Shown here piece after piece: positions 39,364 through 47,971 of a stretch of DNA of 64,000 nucleotides. Numbering within the stretch: position 1 is the stretch's first letter; each line of letters starts with the position of its first letter. Source of the stretch: a bacterium HR40. GTDB taxonomy: Bacteria; Pseudomonadota; Alphaproteobacteria; Geminicoccales; Geminicoccaceae. Under the pieces are notes generated by a model, which did not search any database, had not been told where the DNA came from, and was given only the letters and a program-made list of their open reading frames with translations. The DNA lies in contig BEIQ01000003.1 in the NCBI GenBank assembly GCA_002898275.1, positions 337,791 through 401,790 of the forward strand, read 5' to 3'. A program made the position numbers and the translations under genes.

Positions 39364-40854
39364 TCAGCCAGCGAAGCGCAATACCACGAACTGGGGATCG
39401 CCGCCGCGGTTGACGAGCAAGAGGAGCGACTGCTTGCCCTCCTGCTTCGCCTGCAGCAGGCGGGCGAGGATCTCCGGCGGCGAGGCGACCTCCTCTTGGT
39501 TGACCTCGAGGATCACGTCGCCTGGCTGCAGGCCCTCGCGCCCAGCGGGACTGTCGGGCGCCACCTCGACCACCACGACCCCGCGCATGTCGGGCGCGAG
39601 CTGGAAGCGCTGCCGCAGTTCGTCGTCGACAGCTGCCACCCGAATGCCCAGTTCGGGGATTTCGGCCACCGAGGACGGACCGCTGCTTCCGCCCTCCTGC
39701 GTCGCAGCCAGCTGCTCGTCGGAGGGGAGCTCGGCCAGGGTGACCTTGACCGTCCGCCGCTCGCCCCGCCGCCAGATCACCACCTCGACCTCTCGACCGA
39801 CCGGCGTCTCGGCGACCAAGCGGGGCAACGAGCGCATGCTGTCGATGCGCTGACCCGCGAACTCGAGGATGACATCGCCGGGCTCGATCCCGGCAGCGGC
39901 AGCCGGCCCGCCGGGCACCGCACTGGCCACCAAAGCCCCGTAGGTACCCTCGAGGCCGAGGCTCTCGGCGATCTCGTCGGTGACGGTCTGGATACGCACC
40001 CCGAGCCAAGCGCGCACCACGCGTCCGGTCGCTTTGAGGCTCTCGACGACGCGTCGCGCGAGATTGGAGGGTATGGCGAAGCCGATGCCGACGTTGCCGC
40101 CCGAGGGCGAGAAGATGGCGGTATTGACGCCGAAGACCTTACCCTCGACGGTGAAACTGGGGCCGCCCGAATTGCCGCGATTGATGGCAGCATCGACCTG
40201 GAAATAGTCGTCGTAGGGACCGGTGCGGATGTCCCGGCCGCGCGCCGAGACGATACCGGCAGTGACCGACGAACCGAGGCCGAACGGGTTGCCGATGGCG
40301 ATCATCCAGTCGCCTACCCGCACCTTGTCGCTGTCGGCCCATTCGACGTAGGGGAAGGGTTCCGGCCGGTCGATCTTGAGGAGCGCCAGATCCGTTTTCG
40401 GGTCGTAGCCGACCAGCTTGGCCTTGTACTCGCTGTTGTCCCACAGGATCACGGTGATCTCGTCGGCATCCGCGATGACATGATTGTTGGTCACCACGTA
40501 GCCCGCGGGATCGATGATGAAGCCGGAACCTAGAGACACGCTGCGGCGCTGCCGCTGTTGCCGCTTGCGATCGAAGAATTCCTTGAAGAACTCCTCGAAC
40601 GGCGATCCCGGAGGGAACTGTGGCACCGGCAGGCTTTCCTCACCCGCGATCTCTTTGGCCGTCGAGATATTGACGACGGCCGGCGCCACGCGTTCGACGA
40701 GATCGGCGAAACTCGGCGGATAGGGGGCGGCGGCCGAGAGCGACGTCGGCGCGGATAGCTCGGACAGCAACAGGGCCGCGAACAGGGCGGCTGCCACCCC
40801 GCGGCGCGGGAGCGAGCGCCGCGTCGCGGCCGTGGTCGGAAGGGTATCGGCCAT
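39364..40854 (-). CDS. Do/DegQ family periplasmic serine protease
   Basis: A 496-residue HtrA protease and chaperone of the periplasm. A basic N terminus and hydrophobic stretch (about 16-42) form the signal. The catalytic triad is His125 (TNNHVI), Asp155 (KTDLALLKID) and Ser229 (GNSGGP). Two PDZ domains follow, beginning near IQTVTDEIAESLGL and RVAAVDDELRQRFQL. ATG 40854 has GGAG eight bases upstream. It belongs to the conserved hflK-hflC-DUF2065-degQ cluster. Confidence 0.94.
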   Translation of the reverse strand: MADTLPTTAATRRSLPRRGVAAALFAALLLSELSAPTSLSAAAPYPPSFADLVERVAPAVVNISTAKEIAGEESLPVPQFPPGSPFEEFFKEFFDRKRQQRQRRSVSLGSGFIIDPAGYVVTNNHVIADADEITVILWDNSEYKAKLVGYDPKTDLALLKIDRPEPFPYVEWADSDKVRVGDWMIAIGNPFGLGSSVTAGIVSARGRDIRTGPYDDYFQVDAAINRGNSGGPSFTVEGKVFGVNTAIFSPSGGNVGIGFAIPSNLARRVVESLKATGRVVRAWLGVRIQTVTDEIAESLGLEGTYGALVASAVPGGPAAAAGIEPGDVILEFAGQRIDSMRSLPRLVAETPVGREVEVVIWRRGERRTVKVTLAELPSDEQLAATQEGGSSGPSSVAEIPELGIRVAAVDDELRQRFQLAPDMRGVVVVEVAPDSPAGREGLQPGDVILEVNQEEVASPPEILARLLQAKQEGKQSLLLLVNRGGDPQFVVLRFAG

Positions 40855-40965
40855 GGACGACACTCCGGATGTCACCGCTGCGGTGCCACCGGTCGCGGGC
40901 GACCGCGACGACACTCTACCGGAGCGCCATGCCGCTCGCCAAGCTCCTGCCACCGGCGGTGAAAC

Positions 40966-41151
40966 TCAGCCTCGCACGAGCCACACGACGAAGACCCCGA
41001 GGGTCGCGAACAGCAGCCCGAGGATGCGCAGCCGCCCGCTGTCGAGGGCGAGCGCCAAAGCCGCTGCCCGCTTCATTCCTTCGGGGAAGGCCGCCCACAA
41101 GATGCCTTCGATGACGAGGACGAGGGCGAGCGCCGTGAGGAGATCGCGCAT
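40966..41151 (-). CDS. DUF2065 family small membrane protein
   Basis: A 61-residue protein with two hydrophobic segments, ALALVLVIEGILWAAFPEGMKRA and ILGLLFATLGVFVVWLVRG, matching the short DUF2065 family. Members are regularly found between hflC and a degP/degQ gene, as here, but have no known function. The cluster suggests a link to membrane protein quality control. Confidence 0.85.
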   Translation of the reverse strand: MRDLLTALALVLVIEGILWAAFPEGMKRAAALALALDSGRLRILGLLFATLGVFVVWLVRG

Positions 41152-41184
41152 GACGGGAAGCGGCCGGTGACAGCTGGAGCACGG

Positions 41185-42156
41185 TCATGGTTGCCGGACG
41201 ACCCCGGACGGCGCCCCAGCGGGGGACGCCGCTGGTGCCGGCAGCACGGCCTCGGGGCTGACCTCCGGCGTCTCGGATTTGGACTGCGGATACAGGCCGA
41301 TGCGGTCGAAGAAACGGAAGAATTCGCTCTTGGGCGAGAGTACGAAGCTCGTCGACCCGTCGGCGAGGGCCTTGCGATAGGCCCGCATCGAACGGTAGAA
41401 GGCAAAAAATTCGGGATCGCGGCCGACCGCCTCGGCGAAAATCCGCAGCGCTTCGGCGTCGCCCTCGCCACGCAGGATTTCCGCCTGCTGCTCCGCCTCG
41501 GCGATCAGCACCTGCCGTTCGCGGTCGGCCCGCGCCCGGATGCGCTGGGCGACCTCTGCCCCCTGGGCGCGCAGCTCATTGGCCTCGCGCAGCCGCTCCG
41601 CCCGCATCCGGCGGTAGATGGCCTCGCTGTTCTCCTTGGGGAGGTCGGCGCGTTTGATCCTCACGTCCACCACCTCGACGCCGAAGCGGTCCAACTGGCG
41701 GTTCGCCTCCTCGCGGATGGCCGCCATGAGCGCGGCGCGGTCGGCCGACAACAGCTGGAACAGCGACACCCGCCCCAGCACCGAGCGCAGCGCCGAATAG
41801 AGGATGGGCTCGAGGCGAGCGACGAAGCCCAGCTCGCTGCCGGCACTCTGGCGGAAGCGCAAGGCATCGGTGATGCGATAGCGGGCGAAGGCGTCGACCA
41901 CCAGCCGGCGCTGGTCGCCCAGGATCAGCTCCACCGAGGGCGCGTCGTAATCGAGCACTCGCTTCTCGTATTCTTCCACCTGTTGGATGATCGGCAGCTT
42001 GATGGCGAGGCCCGGTTCCTTGACCACCCGCACCGGATCGCCGAACTGCAGCACCAACGCCTGCTTGGTCTGATGGACGACAAAGAGCGCGTCGGCGAGG
42101 AGGAAGACCAGGACGACTGCCGTCGCCGCGAGGGCGATCCCGAGCTGCCGGCTCAC
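41185..42156 (-). CDS. hflC: Protease modulator HflC (SPFH/prohibitin family)
   Basis: A 323-residue membrane protein with an N-terminal anchor (LGIALAATAVVLVFLLADALF) and a periplasmic SPFH domain, then a coiled coil rich in Ala, Glu and Arg around REANELRAQGAEVAQRI. With HflK it forms a large cage around the FtsH protease and restrains its action on membrane proteins. The C terminus is a Pro/Ala/Ser-rich tail. Start GTG 42156 overlaps the hflK stop. Confidence 0.95.
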   Translation of the reverse strand: MSRQLGIALAATAVVLVFLLADALFVVHQTKQALVLQFGDPVRVVKEPGLAIKLPIIQQVEEYEKRVLDYDAPSVELILGDQRRLVVDAFARYRITDALRFRQSAGSELGFVARLEPILYSALRSVLGRVSLFQLLSADRAALMAAIREEANRQLDRFGVEVVDVRIKRADLPKENSEAIYRRMRAERLREANELRAQGAEVAQRIRARADRERQVLIAEAEQQAEILRGEGDAEALRIFAEAVGRDPEFFAFYRSMRAYRKALADGSTSFVLSPKSEFFRFFDRIGLYPQSKSETPEVSPEAVLPAPAASPAGAPSGVVRQP

Positions 42157-43256
42157 TGACCACCTCCCTGCGCGCCCTCGCGCACGCGTCGGTCGAGGCC
42201 GGGCAGCGGCAGATAGGGTACCACCGGCGCGGCCCCTTCGCTGCCGCTGTCGATCACGATCTTGTTCATGCCCTGCAGCACGTCCTCCATGGTCTCCAGG
42301 TACATGCGCTGCAGCGTCACCTCGCGAGCCAGGTGATACTGGTCGAGCACCGCGGCGAAACGCGAGGCCTCGCCGCGCGCCCGGGCGACCACCGACTGCT
42401 TGTAGGCTTGACCTTCCTGGATGATGCGCTCGGCTTCGCCGCGGGCGCGCGGGATGACGTCGTTGGCATAGGCCTCGGCCTCGTTTTGCAGCCGTTCGCG
42501 ATCCGCCTGCGCCGCCTGCACATCCTTGAAGGCATCGATCACCGGCGCCGGCGGGTCCGCCTTCTGCAGCTGCACCGCGTCGATGACAATCCCGGCGCCA
42601 TAGTCGTTCATGAGCGTCTGCAGCATCTCTTGGGCGCTCTGCTCGATCCGGCGGCGCCCTTCCGTCGTCGCCTCGAGAATCGGCGTGCGGCCGATGATCT
42701 CGCGCATCACACTCTCCGCCGCCGCCTTGAGGGTCTCCTCGGGGTAGCGGATGTTGAAGAGAAAGTCGGCAGCATTGCCGATCTTCCACAGCACCACGAA
42801 GTTGATATCGATGATGTTCTCGTCGCCGGTGAGCATGAGCGCCTCGTCGGGCATCTCGCGGCCGCCGGTACGGAAACCGATCTCGATGCGGTTGACCCGC
42901 GTCACTTGGGGTTTCAGCACCGTCTCGATCGGATAGGGCAGATGGTAATGGAGGCCGGGTTCCGTCACCCGATCGAGCTTGCCGAAGCGCAGCACCACGC
43001 CCTGTTCTTCCGGCAGTACCCGATAGATACCGCTCGCCAGCCAGATGGCGACCAGCACCAGGCCCACGACCAGGACGCCGCGCCGACCGGCGCCGCCGCC
43101 AGCGCCGCCACCGAGCACGCTTTTCAGCTTTTCCTGGGAGCGACGCAGCAGTTCCTCGAGATCCGGTGGCTGGGGTCCCCCTCCGCCTCCCGGCCGACTA
43201 CCCCATGGTCCGCGTCCGCCACCGCCCTGCCACGGGCCCTGGGTGTTCCACGGCAT
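42153..43256 (-). CDS. hflK: FtsH protease activity modulator HflK
   Basis: A 367-residue SPFH protein. The N-terminal 45 residues are rich in Gly, Pro and Trp, typical of HflK. A transmembrane helix (GVLVVGLVLVAIWLASGIY) and the SPFH domain with VLPEEQGVVLRFGK follow. The coiled-coil region includes ANDVIPRARGEAERIIQEG. It is the first gene of the hflKC unit and is divergent from the Mrp ATPase. Confidence 0.95.
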   Translation of the reverse strand: MPWNTQGPWQGGGGRGPWGSRPGGGGGPQPPDLEELLRRSQEKLKSVLGGGAGGGAGRRGVLVVGLVLVAIWLASGIYRVLPEEQGVVLRFGKLDRVTEPGLHYHLPYPIETVLKPQVTRVNRIEIGFRTGGREMPDEALMLTGDENIIDINFVVLWKIGNAADFLFNIRYPEETLKAAAESVMREIIGRTPILEATTEGRRRIEQSAQEMLQTLMNDYGAGIVIDAVQLQKADPPAPVIDAFKDVQAAQADRERLQNEAEAYANDVIPRARGEAERIIQEGQAYKQSVVARARGEASRFAAVLDQYHLAREVTLQRMYLETMEDVLQGMNKIVIDSGSEGAAPVVPYLPLPGLDRRVREGAQGGGQ

Positions 43257-43315
43257 TCCCCTCTCTCTCCAGCCCTGCGCGCCGGTCCTCTGCCTCGTCC
43301 GGCACAGGTCGGGTC

Positions 43316-43346
43316 ACTATATCGGTTCCAGCCGGAAAGGGATCAA
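43316..43346 (-). promoter_or_regulatory. Candidate promoter for hflK-hflC
   Basis: Read on the minus strand, TTGATC (43346-43341) is followed after 19 bases by TATAGT (43321-43316), a good -10 match with slightly long spacing. A 17-base spacing gives the poorer GATATA. The site lies 60-90 bases before the hflK start. Confidence 0.35.
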
Positions 43347-43348
43347 CC

Positions 43349-44479
43349 ATGAGCGCACTCTTTTCGGAAGAGGTGCTGCGGCGCCTCGAGCGGATCGTCC
43401 ATCCGAAGCACGGCCGCAGCGTCGTCGAGCTCGGTATGGTCTCGGGCATCGTGATCCGCGGCAGCAACGTCGGCTTCGCCCTCGAAGTCGACCCCGGCGA
43501 AGCGCAAGCCATGGAACCCTTGCGCCGAGCCTGCGAGGACGCGGTGCGCGCCCTCCCCGGGGTCACCTCGTGCACCGTCGTGCTGACCGCGGAGCGGCGT
43601 TCCGGTCCGACCGCCCCCGCGGCCGCACCGTCTGGCGCCCCCCGGCCGGCGCCACGCTCCGACTCGAAGCCGCTCGTCCCAGGGGTGCGCGCCATCGTCG
43701 CCGTCGCCTCGGGCAAGGGCGGGGTCGGCAAGTCCACGACCGCCGTCAATCTCGCCTTCGGTCTCAAGACCCTCGGCCTGCGGGTGGGACTGCTCGATGC
43801 CGACATCTACGGACCTTCGGTGCCGCGCATGGCCGGAGCCTCGGGCAGGCCCGTCTCGGTCGACGGTCGCCAGCTCCGGCCCCTCGAGAGCTTCGGCGTG
43901 CGCTGCATGTCCATGGGCTTTCTCGTCGACGAGGAAGCGCCGATGATCTGGCGCGGTCCGATGGTGCAGAGCGCTCTCCAGCAGATGCTCGCGGACGTCG
44001 ATTGGGGCGAGCTCGACGTCATGGTGGTCGACCTGCCGCCGGGCACCGGAGACGCCCAGCTCACCATGGCCCAGCGGGTCCCGTTGACCGGCGCGGTGAT
44101 CGTGTCGACCCCGCAGGACATCGCGCTCCTCGATGCCCGCAAGGCGATCAACATGTTCCGCAAGGTCGACGTGCCGATCTTCGGCATCGTCGAGAATATG
44201 AGCTACTTCTGCTGCCCGCACTGTGGCCGACGCACGGAAATCTTCGCCCACGGCGGGGCGCGCGCCTGCGCCGAGCGCTATGGCGTCGACTTCCTCGCCG
44301 AGATCCCGCTCGATCCGCTGATCCGCGAGCTCTCCGACGACGGCCGGCCGGTGGTGGTGGCGGATCCCGAGAGTCCCCAGGCGCGGGCCTACCTCGATCT
44401 CGCGCGAAGCGTCCGCGATCGCATCGAAGCCCAGCTCGGCCGACCGACGCGCCGGCCCCCGGAAATCGTCTGGGTCTAG
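43349..44479 (+). CDS. Mrp/ApbC-type iron-sulfur carrier ATPase
   Basis: A 376-residue P-loop ATPase of the Mrp/NBP35 family, which carries or loads iron-sulfur clusters. The N-terminal 95 residues form a MIP18-like domain (VVELGMVSGIVIRGSNVGFAL). The deviant Walker A motif is GKGGVGKSTTAVNLA, followed by DADIYGPSVPRM, VDLPPGTGDAQL and the Cys pair in YFCCPHCGRR that can bind a cluster. A role in supplying complex I is plausible but not shown. GGAAAGGG precedes ATG 43349. Confidence 0.93.
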   Translation: MSALFSEEVLRRLERIVHPKHGRSVVELGMVSGIVIRGSNVGFALEVDPGEAQAMEPLRRACEDAVRALPGVTSCTVVLTAERRSGPTAPAAAPSGAPRPAPRSDSKPLVPGVRAIVAVASGKGGVGKSTTAVNLAFGLKTLGLRVGLLDADIYGPSVPRMAGASGRPVSVDGRQLRPLESFGVRCMSMGFLVDEEAPMIWRGPMVQSALQQMLADVDWGELDVMVVDLPPGTGDAQLTMAQRVPLTGAVIVSTPQDIALLDARKAINMFRKVDVPIFGIVENMSYFCCPHCGRRTEIFAHGGARACAERYGVDFLAEIPLDPLIRELSDDGRPVVVADPESPQARAYLDLARSVRDRIEAQLGRPTRRPPEIVWV

Positions 44480-44555
44480 CCGTCGGACTTGCCCGCTGGC
44501 AGCGGCCCACCCATCTCCTCGGCGCCCCGGATCGCTGCCGTTCCCGGAGGGATCC

Positions 44556-45728
44556 GTGCCGCTCGTCGACATGGGTGACATGCTGCGCGCCGCTTACGCG
44601 CAGCGCTACGCGATCGGGGCCTTCGACTTCGTCTCCCTCGACATGCTCGAGGGCATCTTGCGCGGCGCCGAACGGGCTCGCGCGCCGGTGATCCTGAGCG
44701 TGGCCGAATCCCATTTCCGGCACTTCGACGTCGAACTGGCGCTGGCAGCCGCCGTGGTCGCCGCCCGTCGGGCCACGGTGCCGGTCGCGATCCACTTCGA
44801 CCACGGTTCCGGCATCGAGACCGCCCGCCGAGCGATCGCCCAAGGTTGCAATGGCGTGATGGTGGATGCCAGCGATCGACCGTTCGCGGAAAACGTGCGC
44901 ATCACCCGGGAAGTGGTGGCGATGGCCCATCGCTGCGGGGTGCCCGTCGAGGGCGAACTGGGCTATGTCACCGGGGTGGAAGGCGAGGACGCGGAACTCC
45001 ATCCCCTCGACCCCCAGCCGACCTGCCCGGACGAGGCAGAAGCCTATGTCGCCGAAACCGGGGTCGATTTCCTTGCCGTGGCGATCGGTACGGTGCACGG
45101 CCGTTTCCGCGGCACCCCCGAGCTCGATTTCGAACGCCTCGCCGCCATCGACCGGCGGCTCGGCATGCCGCTCGTCCTGCATGGCGGAAGCGGGCTCGCG
45201 GAGGCCGACTACCGCCAGCTCGCCGCCCTCGGGATCGCGAAGATCAACGTCTTCACGGCGCTCGCCGATGCGGCCGCGACGGCCATTCGCGAGCGAGCGG
45301 CGGCAGGCGAGGACCATCTCCTGCGACTGTGCGCCGACGTTCGGGAAGCCGTGGCGCAAGAGGTGGAACGGACCGTCGCGCTGTTCGGCAGCGCCGGTCG
45401 GGCGGAAAGCCTCGACGCCCGGCCGTGGCGCGAGGTGGAGCATGTGGTGCTGTGGAATAGCGACGGATTGTCGGAGGGCGAGGTCGAGGGACTGTTCGCC
45501 GAGGGTCGCCAGGCCCTCGCCGCCATCCCCGGGGTGCGGCGCGTGTTCACCGGCCGGGCAGTACAGGCCGGGGCCCGCTTCCGCTACTGCTGGCTCGTGC
45601 GCTTCGCGGGGCGCGAGGTGATCGCCTCCTACCGCGACCATCCGCACCACCTCGCCTTCGCCGATGGCCGTTTCCGCCCCGTCGCTGCCGATCGCTGCAC
45701 GATCGACTTCGAGGATCTCGGTAGCTAG
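44556..45728 (+). CDS. Class II ketose-bisphosphate aldolase fused to a Dabb domain
   Basis: A 390-residue fusion. Residues 1-285 are a class II aldolase: FDHG at 81-84 with catalytic Asp82 and metal ligand His83, then metal ligands His181 (VHGRFRG) and His209 (LHGGSG), and KINVFT for phosphate binding. Residues about 294-387 resemble the stress-responsive A/B barrel (Dabb) domain: EHVVLWN, AAIPGVRRVFTGR, SYRDHPHHLAFA and CTIDFED. Dabb domains often bind or cyclise small hydrophobic or sugar-derived compounds. The gene stands alone between Mrp and a cytochrome. The exact aldol substrate is unknown, and the second domain is recognised by pattern only. Confidence 0.8.
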   Translation: MPLVDMGDMLRAAYAQRYAIGAFDFVSLDMLEGILRGAERARAPVILSVAESHFRHFDVELALAAAVVAARRATVPVAIHFDHGSGIETARRAIAQGCNGVMVDASDRPFAENVRITREVVAMAHRCGVPVEGELGYVTGVEGEDAELHPLDPQPTCPDEAEAYVAETGVDFLAVAIGTVHGRFRGTPELDFERLAAIDRRLGMPLVLHGGSGLAEADYRQLAALGIAKINVFTALADAAATAIRERAAAGEDHLLRLCADVREAVAQEVERTVALFGSAGRAESLDARPWREVEHVVLWNSDGLSEGEVEGLFAEGRQALAAIPGVRRVFTGRAVQAGARFRYCWLVRFAGREVIASYRDHPHHLAFADGRFRPVAADRCTIDFEDLGS

Positions 45729-45753
45729 CCCGCGAGTCTCGGACGGTTCTCGG

Positions 45754-46614
45754 TCAGGGCGGCGACAGCGACAGCAAGAAGGTGGCGATCGCCAGCCGAT
45801 CCTCGTCGGCAAGGCGCGATGTGCCGTTCTCGATCACTCTGGCCATCTCGCCTCCGGCGAAGTCGCCGTCCGGTCGCATCCCGACCTTCAAATAGAACGC
45901 GAGCTGATCGCGGCTCCACCGGCCGATGCCGTTCTCGGGATCGGCCGTGATGCCAGGGACCTTGTCGCCGCCCGGTCCGGCAGGATTGCCGGCGAAGAGG
46001 CGCGTCGTATCGAGCGCACCGAGCCAATTGCGAGGGGTGTGGCATTCCGCACAATGGCCTGGTCCGAGCACCAGATAGGCTCCCCGGTTCCACAGCGGAT
46101 CCTTCGCCGGATCCGGCACAAAGGGCTGCGGGTCGTGGAACAGCCATTGCCAGAGATAGAGGCCGAAGCGCAGATTATAGGGAAAGCGCAAATCGTGATC
46201 GGGCGTCCGCTTCTGTACCGGCGGCAGGCTGCGCACATAGGCGAACAGGTCGGCGAGATCCTCGTCGGTCAGCCGATGATAGGAGGTGTAGGGAAAGGCG
46301 GGGTAATAGGGCATGCCATCGGGTGCCCGACCCTCGCGCATGGCGCGCACGAAGTCGGCCAATGTCCAACTTCCGATTCCGGTCTCGGGGTCCGGTGTGA
46401 TGTTGGGCGGATGAAACGTGCCGAAGGGGGTGCGCAGCGGATCGCCGCCAGCCAGCGTCGCGCCACCCTTGGCGGTGTGGCAATTGACGCAGCCGCCGAT
46501 ATGGAACAGCGTCTCGCCGCGCGCTGCTGGATCGACGGTGGCGGCGCCGGCCGCCACCGTCGCCAGCGTGGCGGCCCCGGCGAGAACCGCGAGCGCGCGA
46601 GCGATCCGCGGCAC
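45754..46614 (-). CDS. Periplasmic dihaem cytochrome c
   Basis: A 286-residue protein with a signal peptide (about 1-24) and two haem c sites, Cys42-x2-Cys45-His46 (CVNCH) and Cys188-x2-Cys191-His192 (CAECH). The HPPNITPDPETGIGSW and ITADPENGIGRW repeats are typical of dihaem cytochromes related to the cytochrome subunits of membrane alcohol/aldehyde dehydrogenases and to thiosulfate dehydrogenase. No such dehydrogenase is adjacent. It lies 29 bases downstream of the cytochrome c' gene on the same strand. Confidence 0.9.
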   Translation of the reverse strand: MPRIARALAVLAGAATLATVAAGAATVDPAARGETLFHIGGCVNCHTAKGGATLAGGDPLRTPFGTFHPPNITPDPETGIGSWTLADFVRAMREGRAPDGMPYYPAFPYTSYHRLTDEDLADLFAYVRSLPPVQKRTPDHDLRFPYNLRFGLYLWQWLFHDPQPFVPDPAKDPLWNRGAYLVLGPGHCAECHTPRNWLGALDTTRLFAGNPAGPGGDKVPGITADPENGIGRWSRDQLAFYLKVGMRPDGDFAGGEMARVIENGTSRLADEDRLAIATFLLSLSPP

Positions 46615-46643
46615 CGGCCGAGCCCGCTCCCGCTTCCCTCGGC

Positions 46644-47114
46644 CTAGCCCTGCTTTTTGCGGAAGGTGTCGTGGCAGCTGCTGCAGCCCTCCTTGCCCAG
46701 TTGGCCGAAGGCCGCGAGCGTCGCCTGCGGATCACCGTTCTTCGCCACTTCGACGAACTTCGCCGACAGCTCCTCGAGCCGTTTGGCCGCTGCCTCGAAT
46801 TCGCTCCATTTCTCCCACACCACCGGCAGGGCGGCACTCGGCGCCTCGTTCGAGCCCTTGGGGAAGAGATCGACCAAGAGCTTGGAGGCATCGTGGACGA
46901 TCTGGGCATGCCAGACGAGGTTGTCTTCGAATTCCGGGGTCTCGGTGAGCGCCGTCTTGATCGCCAGCATCTGCGCCCCGAGAGTGCGCATGACGGCGAT
47001 ACGGTAGGCGACGACCCCTTTGGGCTCGACCTTCTGTTGGGCCTCGGCCATCTGCCAGACGAGGCCAGCGGCCATCGCCGCGGCAACTGTCGAAAGCACG
47101 ATCCGCGCGAACAT
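46644..47114 (-). CDS. Cytochrome c'/c556 family protein
   Basis: A 156-residue four-helix-bundle cytochrome with a signal peptide (about 1-26) and a single C-terminal haem site, Cys144-x2-Cys147-His148 (CSSCH), followed by FRKKQG. Members bind NO or carry electrons; the function here is unknown. ATG 47114 follows GGGAGG. It is probably co-transcribed with the dihaem cytochrome. Confidence 0.92.
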   Translation of the reverse strand: MFARIVLSTVAAAMAAGLVWQMAEAQQKVEPKGVVAYRIAVMRTLGAQMLAIKTALTETPEFEDNLVWHAQIVHDASKLLVDLFPKGSNEAPSAALPVVWEKWSEFEAAAKRLEELSAKFVEVAKNGDPQATLAAFGQLGKEGCSSCHDTFRKKQG

Positions 47115-47221
47115 GGGTATCCTCCCTTGCCACCAACGGCTCGCCGCACCCGGAGGCGCAGGTCCATGCCAGGAAGAGCACGAAGAACCGCTCTTGGCAA
47201 CCGTGCGCATGGGAGCCGCGG

Positions 47222-47971
47222 ATGACGCACCGTCTTCGCCGCTGGCGCGGCATCCTGTTCGACAAGGACGGTACGCTCGTCGATTTTCGGGCGTGCTGGA
47301 TCGCTGCCTATCGGGGCGCCGCCAGCGAGGTGGCGGAGCGAGCGGGGCTGCCGGCGGCGTTTGCCGACGAGCTGCTTCGACGCAGCGGCTTCGACCCCGG
47401 ATCCGGGACGTTCTCCCAGCACAGCCCGCTGCTCTGGGCGACCAACGCTGCCATCGCCGCTCTCTGGGCCGCTCAGCCCGAGCTCTCTGGCGTGGCCGGA
47501 ATCGAGGCGCTGGTCCTCGCCCATTTTTCCGACGACGAACGCTATCCGCCGCGGCCGACGGTGCCACTGCCACCGCTCTTCGAAACCCTCGCGGCTCGAC
47601 AGTTCCTGCTCGGTGTCGCCACCATGGACACCACGGCGCGCGCCCGCGCCCAGCTGGAGCAGCTCGGCATCGCCCACCGTCTGCACTTCGTCGCGGGCTG
47701 CGATGCCGGCTTCGGCGAGAAACCCCACCCCGGCATGGTCCACGGCTTCTGCGCAGAGACCGGACTCGTGCCGGAGGAAGTGGTGGTGGTGGGCGACACG
47801 CTCGCCGATCTCGACATGGCCCGTGCCGCCGGGGCCGGACTCGTGGTGGCGGTGCGCACCGGCGGCACACCCACGGAGGTGCTCCAACGATCGGCCGATC
47901 ACGTGCTTTGCCATGTGGCGGAGCTGCCGGCGCTGCTCGCCGCCATCGAGGGCGCCGCGCCGCGCTGTTGA
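47222..47971 (+). CDS. HAD family hydrolase, phosphoglycolate phosphatase-like
   Basis: A 249-residue HAD phosphatase with nucleophile motif FDKDGTLVDF, GVATMDTTARA (motif II), and EKPHPGMV with VGDTLADLDMARAAG (motifs III and IV). It resembles phosphoglycolate phosphatase and similar enzymes acting on small phosphorylated compounds; the substrate cannot be fixed. The next gene starts on its stop codon (TGATG), pointing to coupling with the ydbH-like gene. Confidence 0.86.
   Translation: MTHRLRRWRGILFDKDGTLVDFRACWIAAYRGAASEVAERAGLPAAFADELLRRSGFDPGSGTFSQHSPLLWATNAAIAALWAAQPELSGVAGIEALVLAHFSDDERYPPRPTVPLPPLFETLAARQFLLGVATMDTTARARAQLEQLGIAHRLHFVAGCDAGFGEKPHPGMVHGFCAETGLVPEEVVVVGDTLADLDMARAAGAGLVVAVRTGGTPTEVLQRSADHVLCHVAELPALLAAIEGAAPRC

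Noticed and set aside
44498..44540. GGCAGCG...CGCTGCC inverted repeat between mrp and the aldolase gene
   Set aside because: The arms are 7 bases with a loop of about 30 and no T tract, so it is not a convincing terminator or operator.
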